From the NCBI GenBank assembly GCA_025210655.1, contig JAOARG010000067.1, positions 1-64,000 on the forward strand: a stretch of 64,000 bases of DNA, in the 5' to 3' direction. Below, piece after piece: positions 9,168 to 16,885 of the stretch (the first letter of the stretch is position 1; every line of letters starts with the position of its first letter). This DNA comes from Bacillota bacterium. GTDB taxonomy: Bacteria; Bacillota; Clostridia; Peptostreptococcales; Acidaminobacteraceae. The position numbers and the translations under genes were made by a program. The notes beneath the pieces are model-generated. The model was not told where the DNA came from, did not search any database, and was given only the letters and a program-made list of their open reading frames with translations.

Positions 9168-9866
9168 TTATCTTGTTTTAAATTTATACCCTTTTCCCCA
9201 GACTGTTACAATAAACTGTGAGTCTGGATCTATCTTGTTACGAAGTTTTTTAATATGAGTATCTACTGTACGAGAATCACCTGAATATTCAAAGCCCCAT
9301 ACATCTTCTAGCAATTGGTTACGTGAAAAAACTATGTTTTGATTCAGCATAAAGTGTTCTAACAAATCATGTTCCCTTGGAGTTAGTTTTTGTAAATTAC
9401 CATTAAAGAAAAATTCCCGGGCCATAGAGTTTAGACTATATGGCCCAACTGAAATTAATGGTTCTTTACAATTTTGAATAGCATAATCATTTTTTACTTT
9501 TTTATGTCTGTTTATCGAAAGATAGACTCTACTTAAGAGCTCTTTCGGAGTAAATGGTTTTGTAATAAAATCATCAGCATCAAAATAAAAGGTTGGTAGT
9601 GTAAGTAGTTTAGTGTTTTCATCGTTGATAAATATAACTGGTATATCAAACTTTTGCTTTATCGTGTTAAAGATTGTCCAACTATCATTTTTAGGCAAAT
9701 TTGTGCCGATTAAAACAATATCTATAAGCTTTAAGTTTAATAGTCTGAGGGCTTCCGTGCGATTTCCTGATTGTAAAACGAGGTATCCTTCCCTCTTCAG
9801 GATTATAGAAATAAGTTGTTCAGAAGACAACTGGTTTTCTATGATAAGAATCGTATGTTGATTCAT
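9168..9866 (-). CDS. OmpR-family regulator lacking the phospho-acceptor Asp
   Basis: The 232-residue product has a receiver-like domain (1-120) and a winged-helix DNA-binding domain (about 130-232; LTPREHDLLEHFML, SRTVDTHIKKLRNKI, TVWGKGYKF). The receiver is degenerate. IIENQL stands where the acidic DDEP motif belongs, and the phospho-acceptor position is Gly54 (VLIGTNLP in place of VLLDLNLP). Lys103 of the TKPF motif is kept. It therefore probably does not accept phosphate in the normal way and may be constitutive or controlled by binding. It has no kinase partner. It faces the flagellin gene tail to tail and has its own sigma-A promoter at 9902-9930. A role in flagellar expression is suggested by place only. 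Confidence 0.85.
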   Translation of the reverse strand: MNQHTILIIENQLSSEQLISIILKREGYLVLQSGNRTEALRLLNLKLIDIVLIGTNLPKNDSWTIFNTIKQKFDIPVIFINDENTKLLTLPTFYFDADDFITKPFTPKELLSRVYLSINRHKKVKNDYAIQNCKEPLISVGPYSLNSMAREFFFNGNLQKLTPREHDLLEHFMLNQNIVFSRNQLLEDVWGFEYSGDSRTVDTHIKKLRNKIDPDSQFIVTVWGKGYKFKTR

Positions 9867-9901
9867 GAAATCCTCTCCTAAAAAATATGTCTTTCTATAT
9901 A

Positions 9902-9930
9902 ATTATAGCAAAGTAACAAACAGCTGTCAA
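9902..9930 (-). promoter_or_regulatory. Sigma-A promoter for the minus-strand regulator
   Basis: On the minus strand, TTGACA (9925-9930) and TATAAT (9902-9907) are both perfect matches with 17-bp spacing. They lie 36 bp upstream of the regulator ATG. Confidence 0.85.
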
Positions 9931-10127
9931 TTAGTGATTGGAAGGCCTGTGAGCTTGTAGGGGAATATTGTTTTAAAATTAGAGAGTATAGAAAGATAAA
10001 AAACTATATTCGGAATAAATTTATTGTTTTTCATTTTGATTTTGTAAAATTTCAAGCCTATTTTGTTTAAGTTTTCTTCCACTTTACTAATGTCCGATTA
10101 TGGAACTTTTTTAGGACTTATGTATGG

Positions 10128-10133
10128 TATAAT
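10128..10133 (+). promoter_or_regulatory. Likely -10 element of the ada-alkA/ogt operon
   Basis: A perfect TATAAT lies 31 bp upstream of the GTG start. No good -35 hexamer sits at 17 bp, which suits a promoter that needs an activator such as methylated Ada. Confidence 0.5.
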
Positions 10134-10164
10134 TCACATATAAAACATACGGGAAGTGATTTAA

Positions 10165-11649
10165 GTGAAATTAAGCCATGATGTATGCTATAAAGCAATT
10201 AAATCAAGGGATTCAAGATTTGATGGTCTTTTTTATACAGCTGTTAAAACTACAGGAATTTATTGTAGACCAATTTGTAAGGTTACAACTCCAAGAAAAG
10301 AAAATTGCACTTTTTATGAAACAGCAGAAGAGGCAGAGGCAAATGGTTATAGGCCTTGTTTAAGATGTCGACCAGAGATGGCTCCAGAGTATTCAGAGTT
10401 TATGCAGGGAAAAAATTTGTTTGCGGAAATAAAAGATTATTTCCATGATGAAAACTATAAATCTGGCTTAGTAAAGGAGTCAGCAGAATACTTTGGTATC
10501 TCTACTAGACACATAAGTAGGATATTTAAGGAAAACATTGGTGTAAGTCCTCAGCAATATATAATGACTAAAAGATTATTAAAAGCAAAGTACTTACTTA
10601 CTGATACTGATTTGTCGGTTTCAGAAATAGCTTATTTATCTGGCTTTGGTTCTAGTTCGAGATTTAGTGAAGCCTTCAAGAAAAATTACGGAGTCACTCC
10701 GGGGAAAGTAAGTAGGAGTAAAAAAAACAAGGGGACAAAGGATTATCTAGAAGTAAAATTATTTTATAGACCTCCATATGATTGGGAAAGAATATTAGGA
10801 TTTTTTAGAACAAGGCAAATCCCAGGTGTTGAACATGTAAGTGATGAGGGCCTTTATGGAAGGTCTTTAAGAATAGTTAAGTCAGGAAATTCAGGGTGGA
10901 TAGAAATTTCTAATATAGATGGTGATAATTATTTAAAACTGAAAATAAGTAGAAGTTTAGAGAAGGATATTATTGACGTAGTGAAAATAACAAGAAGAGT
11001 ATTTGATCTTGATCTTTTACCTGACCAGATGTCTTCAGAGCTTCCTTTGGGAATAAGATTACCTGGATGTTTTGACATATTTGAGATGGGAACAAGGGCG
11101 ATATTAGGGCAACAAATTACTGTAAAAGCTGCAAGAACTTTGACAGGAAGACTGGTTGAAGCATTAGGTGAAAAGATTGAGACACCATTTGAAGAAATAA
11201 ACTATCATTTCCCAACTTCTGAGTCACTAGTTGAGTTAGGAGAAAGGGTCTATGATGTTTTGGGTACTATAGGGATTATAAGAAATAGGTCAAGGTCCAT
11301 TCAAGATTTTGCAAGTTTACTTGAGGATGATGACATACAAATATCCTATGGTTTAGATCCAGAAGAGTTTAAAAAGAAGCTGATATCTATTAAGGGAATT
11401 GGTGAATGGACAGCAGAATACCTAGCCATGAGGGGCTTATCTTGGCCAGATGCTTTTCCAGTTACAGATTTGGGTGTTAAAAAGGCAGTAATGCCATATC
11501 TACTAGATGATGATGGGAATAATCTTAATGATCTTATAGACAATTATTCCAAATATAAATTTGACAAGCTATATAAGAAGTCGGCTACTGAGTATAGCAA
11601 AAAGTATAGTCCTTGGAGATCGTACCTAACAATATCACTATGGACTTAA
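10165..11649 (+). CDS. Ada-AlkA fusion: methylphosphotriester sensor with 3-methyladenine glycosylase
   Basis: This bifunctional alkylation-repair protein is 494 residues long. The N-terminal Ada zinc domain has Cys34, Cys38, Cys65 and Cys68 in the E. coli Ada spacing; Cys34 is the expected phosphotriester methyl acceptor. An AraC-type helix-turn-helix follows (about 85-180; ISTRHISRIFKENIGVSPQQ). The C-terminal part (about 195-494) is AlkA-like with the HhH-GPD motif KGIGEWTAEYLAMRG, catalytic Asp435 in FPVTDLGV and the ending PWRSYLTISLW. It should remove alkylated purines and activate its own operon once methylated. The GTG start at 10165 follows GGGAAGTGAT. ogt lies 14 bp downstream, so the methyltransferase half of classical Ada is a separate protein here. 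Confidence 0.93.
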   Translation: MKLSHDVCYKAIKSRDSRFDGLFYTAVKTTGIYCRPICKVTTPRKENCTFYETAEEAEANGYRPCLRCRPEMAPEYSEFMQGKNLFAEIKDYFHDENYKSGLVKESAEYFGISTRHISRIFKENIGVSPQQYIMTKRLLKAKYLLTDTDLSVSEIAYLSGFGSSSRFSEAFKKNYGVTPGKVSRSKKNKGTKDYLEVKLFYRPPYDWERILGFFRTRQIPGVEHVSDEGLYGRSLRIVKSGNSGWIEISNIDGDNYLKLKISRSLEKDIIDVVKITRRVFDLDLLPDQMSSELPLGIRLPGCFDIFEMGTRAILGQQITVKAARTLTGRLVEALGEKIETPFEEINYHFPTSESLVELGERVYDVLGTIGIIRNRSRSIQDFASLLEDDDIQISYGLDPEEFKKKLISIKGIGEWTAEYLAMRGLSWPDAFPVTDLGVKKAVMPYLLDDDGNNLNDLIDNYSKYKFDKLYKKSATEYSKKYSPWRSYLTISLWT

Positions 11650-11663
11650 AAAGGGGGAGAATT

Positions 11664-12191
11664 ATGTACTATATAAAAATAGAAATCAAATGGGGAAATA
11701 TAGTTTGCAGAATAGAAGAAGATGGAGCAATATCAGGACTATGGTTTGAAGGCCAAAAGTATTATCCAGAAATTCCAGAGGATGCAATTTGGTTGAGTTA
11801 TACTAGTAAGGTAAATGATACTATAGATGCTTCTGTTGGAAGATTGATTAGTCAAATTAAATCATATGAAAAAGGTGAATTAAAAGAGTTCGATTTAGTT
11901 CTTACATTTAAAGGAACAAATTTCCAGACTAGAGTATGGGATATATTATTAAAGATACCATGTGGAAAGACAAGTACATATGGGGATATAGGAAAAGAGA
12001 TAGCAAAACAATTAGGAAAAAAATCAATGTCAGCCCAAGCAGTAGGTGGAGCAGTAGGACACAATCCAATATCTATAATAGTACCATGCCACAGGGTATT
12101 GGGTGCAAAGGGTCAACTTACAGGATATGCTGGTGGTATTGATAAAAAGATAGGACTTCTTAAGCATGAAGGGGTTGAGGTTGATGTTTAA
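11664..12191 (+). CDS. ogt: Methylated-DNA--protein-cysteine methyltransferase
   Basis: It transfers the methyl group from O6-methylguanine in DNA to its own cysteine. The 175-residue protein has the complete active-site motif IVPCHRV with acceptor Cys142, the preceding NPISI segment and the helix-turn-helix region IPCGKTSTYGDIG. The start is the ATG at 11664 with GGGGGAG upstream; a longer frame begins inside the previous gene and was not used. The length is normal for Ogt. It is co-transcribed with the ada-alkA fusion, so the operon covers phosphotriester sensing, N-alkyl purine removal and O6-methylguanine reversal. Confidence 0.95.
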   Translation: MYYIKIEIKWGNIVCRIEEDGAISGLWFEGQKYYPEIPEDAIWLSYTSKVNDTIDASVGRLISQIKSYEKGELKEFDLVLTFKGTNFQTRVWDILLKIPCGKTSTYGDIGKEIAKQLGKKSMSAQAVGGAVGHNPISIIVPCHRVLGAKGQLTGYAGGIDKKIGLLKHEGVEVDV

Positions 12192-12204
12192 GATGATTAA
12201 GTCA

Positions 12205-12410
12205 GCCTAATATTGTTGGGGGAAGAGGAGAATCACACAAGACTTTGTTTGTGTTAGGGGAATCAATATTGAAATCAATATTTTGGGGAAGAGGAAGAAC
12301 TAGAGATCTTTAAAGGAAGTTAAGGTCTTAAGCTCTTCCTCTTCACCTTATTTTGTTCACAAAATAGATTCCCCCAGTTTTGTATACAAAACGATTCCCC
12401 TATTCAGCCA
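12205..12410 (+). repeat. Tiered palindromic repeat element, copy A
   Basis: A roughly 200-bp element folds into a three-tier stem with side arms. The outer stem AGGAGAATC pairs with GATTCCCCT (12393-12401). Side arms are ACACAA/TTGTGT on the left and the palindrome GTTTTGTATACAAAAC (12377-12392) on the right. Tier 2 is AGGGGAATC with GATTCCCCC (12367-12375), with arms AATATTGA/TCAATATT and ATTTTGT/ACAAAAT. Tier 3 is GAAGAGGAAGA with TCTTCCTCTTC, closed by an apical hairpin (AGATCTTTAA with TTAAGGTCT). It lies after ogt. No coding potential is seen. Four related copies occur in the window. Confidence 0.85.
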
Positions 12411-12415
12411 GATAG

Positions 12416-12590
12416 TAGGCTAATATGGTTGGGGGAAAAGAGGAATCAATATTGTTAACAATATCTTGGGGAAGAGGAAGAACTAGAGATCCTTATAGCA
12501 AGTTAAGGGCTTAAGCTCTTCCTCTTCTACTTGTTTCGTCTAAAAAAAATTCCCCTAGTGCTAACAAAGTATAGCATGATTCTCCTTTTA
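12416..12590 (+). repeat. Tiered palindromic repeat element, copy B (variant)
   Basis: This is a shorter member directly after copy A in the same direction. It keeps tier 3 (GAAGAGGAAGA with TCTTCCTCTTC) and the outer stem (12436-12447 with 12578-12589), but lacks the first left arm and the left half of tier 2. Its left arm is a different perfect palindrome (AATATTGTTAACAATAT) and its right arm is TGCTA/TAGCA. Arms that change sequence but keep pairing support selection for structure. Confidence 0.75.
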
Positions 12591-12666
12591 CTAAAAACAC
12601 TTTAACTTTTAATCAAATCACCATACAATAATAAGTACATCAATTACATAAATAGGGGGAAACAAA

Positions 12667-14193
12667 ATGAAAAGATTGATAGGGCTTGTACTAATCATAA
12701 GTATGTTATTTAGTACACCTGTATTCGCTACTTCAAATATTGCAGATCAAGCTGATGAATGGGCAGTGGATAGTATAAAGCAGCTTAGGTCATTAGGACA
12801 ATTTAGGGAAGAGGCTTTTAAAGGATATAAGGAGAAAATTTCTCGAGCTGAAGCAGCTTACCTAGCGGCCCGTGCTTATGAAATTTTGACGGGACAGGAA
12901 ATAGTTATAGATGAGACTTTGGATTATGATGAAAATATGGATGAGTATAGCCGTAAAGCTATTACATTAGGTATCGACATAGGAGAATATGGAATAATCC
13001 AAAAAAGAGATTTTGTTAGATATATGGCTCGCGTAATGTGCCTGATTGAAGTAGATATGGATTCAGTATACGCAAGAAAAAATATAGCCAAAGATAAAGA
13101 TGCGGAGTCTTATGTTATTATTCAGATATTTCAACTTACTGAATACTTAATGAATAAGGTAGTAAAAGAAGATGAGCTAACAGTTCAGGTAGCTCTAGTA
13201 ATGACAAAAGAACTTCTTATAAGGAATCACGGATTATATGGTAAAAAATTGGACGGTTCTCAAATTAAGATGGATATAAAGAATAAAGTTGAAGAACATA
13301 AGGTAGCAAGTATAAATGAAAAGATAAAAGCAGTAGTTCATAGAAGTAATCATATGGCTGAGGACATGTTTGTTAAATTAAGTGAAGGAACAATGGATTA
13401 TTCTAGTGATACAATCAAGTATCATATTTTCTCAAAGCATAGATATTATAATAATAATAATCTTATAACATTGGAAAATATGACATCGGACTTTAACGAA
13501 ATAATCAATTCATATTTGAATAATTTTGAAAAAGCGAGAACAAATGAAACACATTGGATGACAGGGAAGAATGGAACAGTATATAAGATTATTCACAATG
13601 AGAAAGATGCATATATTCATATAAAAAAGGATAGCTTAAATTTTGATTTGAACTTAAGTGAATTTGATAGGAAAAATATAAATTATGATTATAAGTATTA
13701 TTCTGATACAATGTTATTTTCTTTAAGTTCAGTTCATTCATGGGTTGATAATTCTTATAAGGCTAAAAAAGGTAACAGTCATAAGGAAAACATTGAATTA
13801 ATTGATGAAATGTTAGAACCGGGTGGACTTGATATTACTGATGCTGGTACAGTTCAAAAACAATATTCTTCTGAAAAAGTTCAAGATCGGTATGCTCTAC
13901 GAGTGAATCAAGATGCTAATGGAGATATTCGATTAGAAATACGTGTTTGGGCTATTAGAGGAACTATTGATTATGCTACACCAAACTATATTATTGTTTT
14001 AAATGGAACACGAGAAATTCTTAAGTTCTATACAAATAACTCTGATGCAGAATTGATTTATGAAGAAATTAATAAGTTATATGAAGCTGATGAACGATAT
14101 CCAAAGTATGGAAAAATTCAAACTTTTGGAAATTCTAAAGTTGTAATTGAACTTCCAGATGTTTGGGGTGTAGATATTGTTATAAAGCAATAA
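12667..14193 (+). CDS. Secreted protein of unknown function with weak SLH-like N-terminus
   Basis: The 508-residue product has a clear signal peptide (1-22, cleavage after VFA). Residues of about 30-200 contain stretches such as WAVDSIKQLRSLGQF and ISRAEAAYLAARAYEILTG that resemble degenerate S-layer-homology repeats, which would tether it to the cell wall. The remaining 300 residues are not recognised. A Tyr/Asn-rich region (about 250-360) and a beta-rich end (RLEIRVWAIRGTIDYATPNY) can be seen. It is transcribed alone, and two structured repeat elements lie on each side in the same direction. The wall location is likely; the function is unknown. Confidence 0.75.
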   Translation: MKRLIGLVLIISMLFSTPVFATSNIADQADEWAVDSIKQLRSLGQFREEAFKGYKEKISRAEAAYLAARAYEILTGQEIVIDETLDYDENMDEYSRKAITLGIDIGEYGIIQKRDFVRYMARVMCLIEVDMDSVYARKNIAKDKDAESYVIIQIFQLTEYLMNKVVKEDELTVQVALVMTKELLIRNHGLYGKKLDGSQIKMDIKNKVEEHKVASINEKIKAVVHRSNHMAEDMFVKLSEGTMDYSSDTIKYHIFSKHRYYNNNNLITLENMTSDFNEIINSYLNNFEKARTNETHWMTGKNGTVYKIIHNEKDAYIHIKKDSLNFDLNLSEFDRKNINYDYKYYSDTMLFSLSSVHSWVDNSYKAKKGNSHKENIELIDEMLEPGGLDITDAGTVQKQYSSEKVQDRYALRVNQDANGDIRLEIRVWAIRGTIDYATPNYIIVLNGTREILKFYTNNSDAELIYEEINKLYEADERYPKYGKIQTFGNSKVVIELPDVWGVDIVIKQ

Positions 14194-14206
14194 TATGTGT
14201 GATGAT

Positions 14207-14402
14207 TTAGCTGAAGAGGAGAATCACACAAGACTGTGTTTGTGTTAGGGGAATCAATATTGAAATCAATATTTTGGGGAAGAGGAAGAACTAGAGATCT
14301 TTAAAGGAAGTTAAGGTCTTAAGTTTTTCCCCTTCCCCTTATTTTTTTCACAAAATAAATTCCCCTAGTTTTGCATACAAAACGATTCCCCTTTTCAGCT
14401 AA
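14207..14402 (+). repeat. Tiered palindromic repeat element, copy C
   Basis: It is nearly identical to copies A and D over the core. Here the outer stem extends outward: TTAGCTGAA (14207-14215) pairs perfectly with TTCAGCTAA (14394-14402), giving an outer stem of about 19 bp. Tier 3 is weakened by changes on the right side (TTTTTCCCCTTCCCC). It starts 13 bp after the stop of the secreted-protein gene. Confidence 0.85.
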
Positions 14403-14470
14403 GAAATCTACTGTAGCAAGCCTAATATAGCCTAATGCTATCCTGATCGTGCTTAATTCCTGCTCTACAG

Positions 14471-14677
14471 TTAGCCTAATGTTGTTGGGGAAGAGGGGAA
14501 TCACACAAGACTGTGTTTGTGTTAGGGGAATCAATATTGAAATCAATATTTTGGGGAAGAGGAAGAACTAGAGATCTTTAAAGGAAGTTAAGGTCTTAAG
14601 CTCTTCCCCTTCCCCTTATTTTGTCCACAAAATAAATTCCCCCAGTTTTGTATACAAAACGATTCCCCTTTTCATCC
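14471..14677 (+). repeat. Tiered palindromic repeat element, copy D
   Basis: It has the same architecture as copies A and C, and the best tier 3: GGGGAAGAGGAAGA against TCTTCCCCTTCCCC with one mismatch. The right arms are the GTTTTGTATACAAAAC palindrome and ATTTTGT/ACAAAAT. The prefix TTAGCCTAATGTTGTTGGGG matches the prefix of copy A. The stretch between copies C and D (14403-14470) holds only short AGCCTAAT motifs. Confidence 0.85.
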
Positions 14678-14729
14678 CGACCATCATTTTTCATTTAATG
14701 AAAAATATACTACCTAAAAAAAGATTTTC

Positions 14730-14767
14730 CGACCTAACACCCACGACCAACGACCCACGGCCCCTAG
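14730..14767. repeat. Short ACGACCCACG-type degenerate repeat tract
   Basis: On the minus strand this reads as repeats of GTGGGTCGT and GGTCGT units. A similar tract lies at 53257-53281, again next to a copy of the tiered element. It is GC-rich compared with its surroundings and has no visible coding role. Confidence 0.5.
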
Positions 14768-14784
14768 AGTATTGAAAACCATAC

Positions 14785-14865
14785 AATGTGACCAAATGTG
14801 AGAAAATATGTGGCTTTTTTTGAGGAAAACGTTGACAATGTGAGGAAATGTGTGATAATATGTGG
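14785..14865 (+). promoter_or_regulatory. Two 29-bp direct repeats, likely DeoR operators, over the promoter
   Basis: Bases 14785-14813 and 14837-14865 match at 25 of 29 positions, with starts 52 bp apart (AATGTGA, AAATGTG and AATATGTGG blocks). The second copy covers the spacer and -10 of the promoter at 14832-14861. Two near-identical sites, about five helical turns apart and upstream of a DeoR-type repressor gene, fit an operator pair that could act by looping. Confidence 0.6.
14832..14861 (+). promoter_or_regulatory. Promoter of the DeoR/DHAP-shunt operon
   Basis: TTGACA (14832-14837) has a perfect -35 sequence. The -10 is GATAAT (14854-14859, 16-bp spacing) or TAATAT (14856-14861, 18-bp spacing). 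The start codon of the repressor gene is 50 bp further on. Confidence 0.7.
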
Positions 14866-14911
14866 TTATACGATGGGGAATGTGGAAATTTCTTTGATAG
14901 GGAGGGCTATT

Positions 14912-15679
14912 ATGTTACCACAGGAGCGACTAAATAGGATAAAAGATTTGCTAAGTTCTAATGGGAGCATAGTTATTAGCAACCTTAGTGGTCAATTTGA
15001 TGTGTCTGAAGAGACCATTAGAAGGGATTTAGAAAAATTAAGTAAGACAATGAAGTTTAAAAGGGTTAGGGGAGGAGCATTTCTTTACGAACCTACAGAT
15101 ACAGAGGTTCCCGTTGGAATAAGGGAAAAGATATATATTAAGGAAAAACAAATAATTGCTAATAGAAGTGTTGGATTTATTGAGGATGGTGATACTATAA
15201 TGCTCGATAGTTCCACTACAGCTCTTCATATAGCAAAATCAATAAATGAGAGTCAAAAGAAAGTTACAGTAATAACTAATTCTATTTCTATAGCTAATGA
15301 ATTAGCTGAAAATATGGGTGTGAAAATAATCTCCTTGGGAGGAAGACTAAGGAGAAGTACAAAGTCATATGTTGGTTATATGGCAACTGATTATTTAAGC
15401 CAAGTTCATGCTAATAAAGCATTTGTATCATGTACATCGGTAAATTTAGATTTTGGAGTATCTGATAGCCATACGGAAGAGGCTAGGGTGAGAAAAGAAA
15501 TGTTGAGAAATTCATCTAAGAGATTTCTGATTGCAGATTATACAAAATTTGAAGAACCATCAATGAATAAAATATGTGATTTTAAAGATTTAGATTATCT
15601 TATTGTTGATAGGAAAATATCTAAAGAAGCAATAGATAGATTAGAAGAATATGGTGTAAAAACAATATGGTGTGATTAG
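14912..15679 (+). CDS. DeoR-family transcriptional repressor
   Basis: The product is 255 residues, the usual DeoR length. The N-terminal helix-turn-helix (1-57) has RLNRIKDLLSSNGSI and VSEETIRRDLEKLS. The C-terminal sensor domain has DSSTTALHIAKSI, TNSISIANELAENMGV and LGGRLRR, typical of DeoR regulators that bind sugar phosphates. The start is the ATG at 14912 with GGGAGGG 5 bp upstream; a frame opening at 14798 overlaps the promoter. It is first in a cluster with an alcohol dehydrogenase and an aldolase, so it probably responds to a pathway sugar phosphate such as (deoxy)ribulose 1-phosphate or DHAP. Duplicated operators upstream suggest autoregulation. Confidence 0.92.
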   Translation: MLPQERLNRIKDLLSSNGSIVISNLSGQFDVSEETIRRDLEKLSKTMKFKRVRGGAFLYEPTDTEVPVGIREKIYIKEKQIIANRSVGFIEDGDTIMLDSSTTALHIAKSINESQKKVTVITNSISIANELAENMGVKIISLGGRLRRSTKSYVGYMATDYLSQVHANKAFVSCTSVNLDFGVSDSHTEEARVRKEMLRNSSKRFLIADYTKFEEPSMNKICDFKDLDYLIVDRKISKEAIDRLEEYGVKTIWCD

Positions 15680-15696
15680 AGGAAGGGGAAATATAA

Positions 15697-16863
15697 ATGT
15701 TAGATTTTCAGTATAAGAATGGCACAAAAATAATATTTGGAAAAGGTAAAGAAAATGAAGTAGGTGTTCATGTAAAGGAGCATACTAATAAAGTATTACT
15801 TCATCATCCGGGTGGAATATTAGAGGAATTGGGAGTAATTGATAGGGTTAAAAAGTCCTTAGATGCTTCTGGTGTTGCTTATGTTGAGCTTTCTGGGGTA
15901 GTACCTAATCCGAGACTGTCTCTTGTATATAAAGGAATAGAGATTTGTAAGAAAGAAGATATAGATTTTGTATTAGCAGTTGGTGGTGGTAGTGTTATTG
16001 ACTCTGCTAAAGCTATTGGAATGGGTGTAGTATATGATGGAGATGTATGGGATTTCTTCTCAGGCAAAGCAGAACCGAAGTCAGCTTTAAAGGTTGCTAC
16101 TGTTCTTACAATACCTGGTTCAGGATCAGAGATGTCTGAATCTAGTATTATTTCAAATGAGGAACTTGAACTAAAGAGTGGAGTTGATTCTTCAGTTATC
16201 GTACCTGTATTTTCAATTCTTAATCCTGAAATGTGTCAGACTTTACCTAAGTCATTACTTGCAGCAGGAGTTGCAGATATAATGTCACATTTACTCGAGA
16301 GATACTTTACACCAACTAAGGGATTATATTTAAGTGATTATTTAATTGAGGGTGGAATGAAGTCAATTATTGAAGTTGGACAAAAACTTGTTGAAAACCC
16401 TGGAGATTATAATCTTTGTTCTGAATTTATGTGGACTGCAACGGTTGCTCACAATGGTATGATTGATGCAGGTAGAGCTTCTGATTGGGCATCACATCGA
16501 ATAGAACATGAAATAAGTGCCTTTTATGATGTTACTCATGGTGCAGGAATGGCAATAATATTCCCTGCGTGGATGAAATATGTAATGTCTCATGATGTAG
16601 ATAGATTCCATAGAATGGCTACACATGTATTTGGATTAAGTCCAGAAGGAAAAGATAAAGAGGCTCTAGCACTAGAGGGAATATCTGCAATGGAAGACTT
16701 CTTTAGATCATTAGGACTTAAAATTACCCTTACTGAAGCTGGCATACCATGTGACAGATTTGAAGAAATGGCTTCAAAGGCTGTTGGTGGAAATGGCCAT
16801 GTTGGTAGATTTAAAGAGATAACAAAAGAAGATATAGTAAAAATACTTGAATTAGCTAAGTAG
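15697..16863 (+). CDS. Iron-containing alcohol dehydrogenase
   Basis: This 388-residue protein is a group III Fe-dependent alcohol dehydrogenase like YugJ/BdhA (butanol dehydrogenase type). It shows GGGSVIDSAKAIG for nucleotide binding, and metal ligands expected in VADIMSHLLERYF and in HRIEHEISAFYDVTHGAGMA. It interconverts an aldehyde and an alcohol with NAD(P)H. Directly upstream of a FucA-like aldolase, it is likely to reduce the aldehyde released by that enzyme: acetaldehyde from 5-deoxyribulose 1-phosphate, or methylthioacetaldehyde from methylthioribulose 1-phosphate. The gaps of 17 and 22 bp show an operon. The substrate is inferred. Confidence 0.92.
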   Translation: MLDFQYKNGTKIIFGKGKENEVGVHVKEHTNKVLLHHPGGILEELGVIDRVKKSLDASGVAYVELSGVVPNPRLSLVYKGIEICKKEDIDFVLAVGGGSVIDSAKAIGMGVVYDGDVWDFFSGKAEPKSALKVATVLTIPGSGSEMSESSIISNEELELKSGVDSSVIVPVFSILNPEMCQTLPKSLLAAGVADIMSHLLERYFTPTKGLYLSDYLIEGGMKSIIEVGQKLVENPGDYNLCSEFMWTATVAHNGMIDAGRASDWASHRIEHEISAFYDVTHGAGMAIIFPAWMKYVMSHDVDRFHRMATHVFGLSPEGKDKEALALEGISAMEDFFRSLGLKITLTEAGIPCDRFEEMASKAVGGNGHVGRFKEITKEDIVKILELAK

Positions 16864-16885
16864 GAATCATAAAGGGAGTGGGGAT

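Noticed and set aside
12205-12590. CRISPR array or IS200/IS605-type element
   Set aside because: Repeats are about 200 bp with internal pairing, there are no regular spacers, and no cas or transposase genes are near.
14319-14546. Minus-strand frame of 75 codons across repeat copies C and D
   Set aside because: It is made entirely of the palindromic element and the spacer between copies; no independent coding signal.
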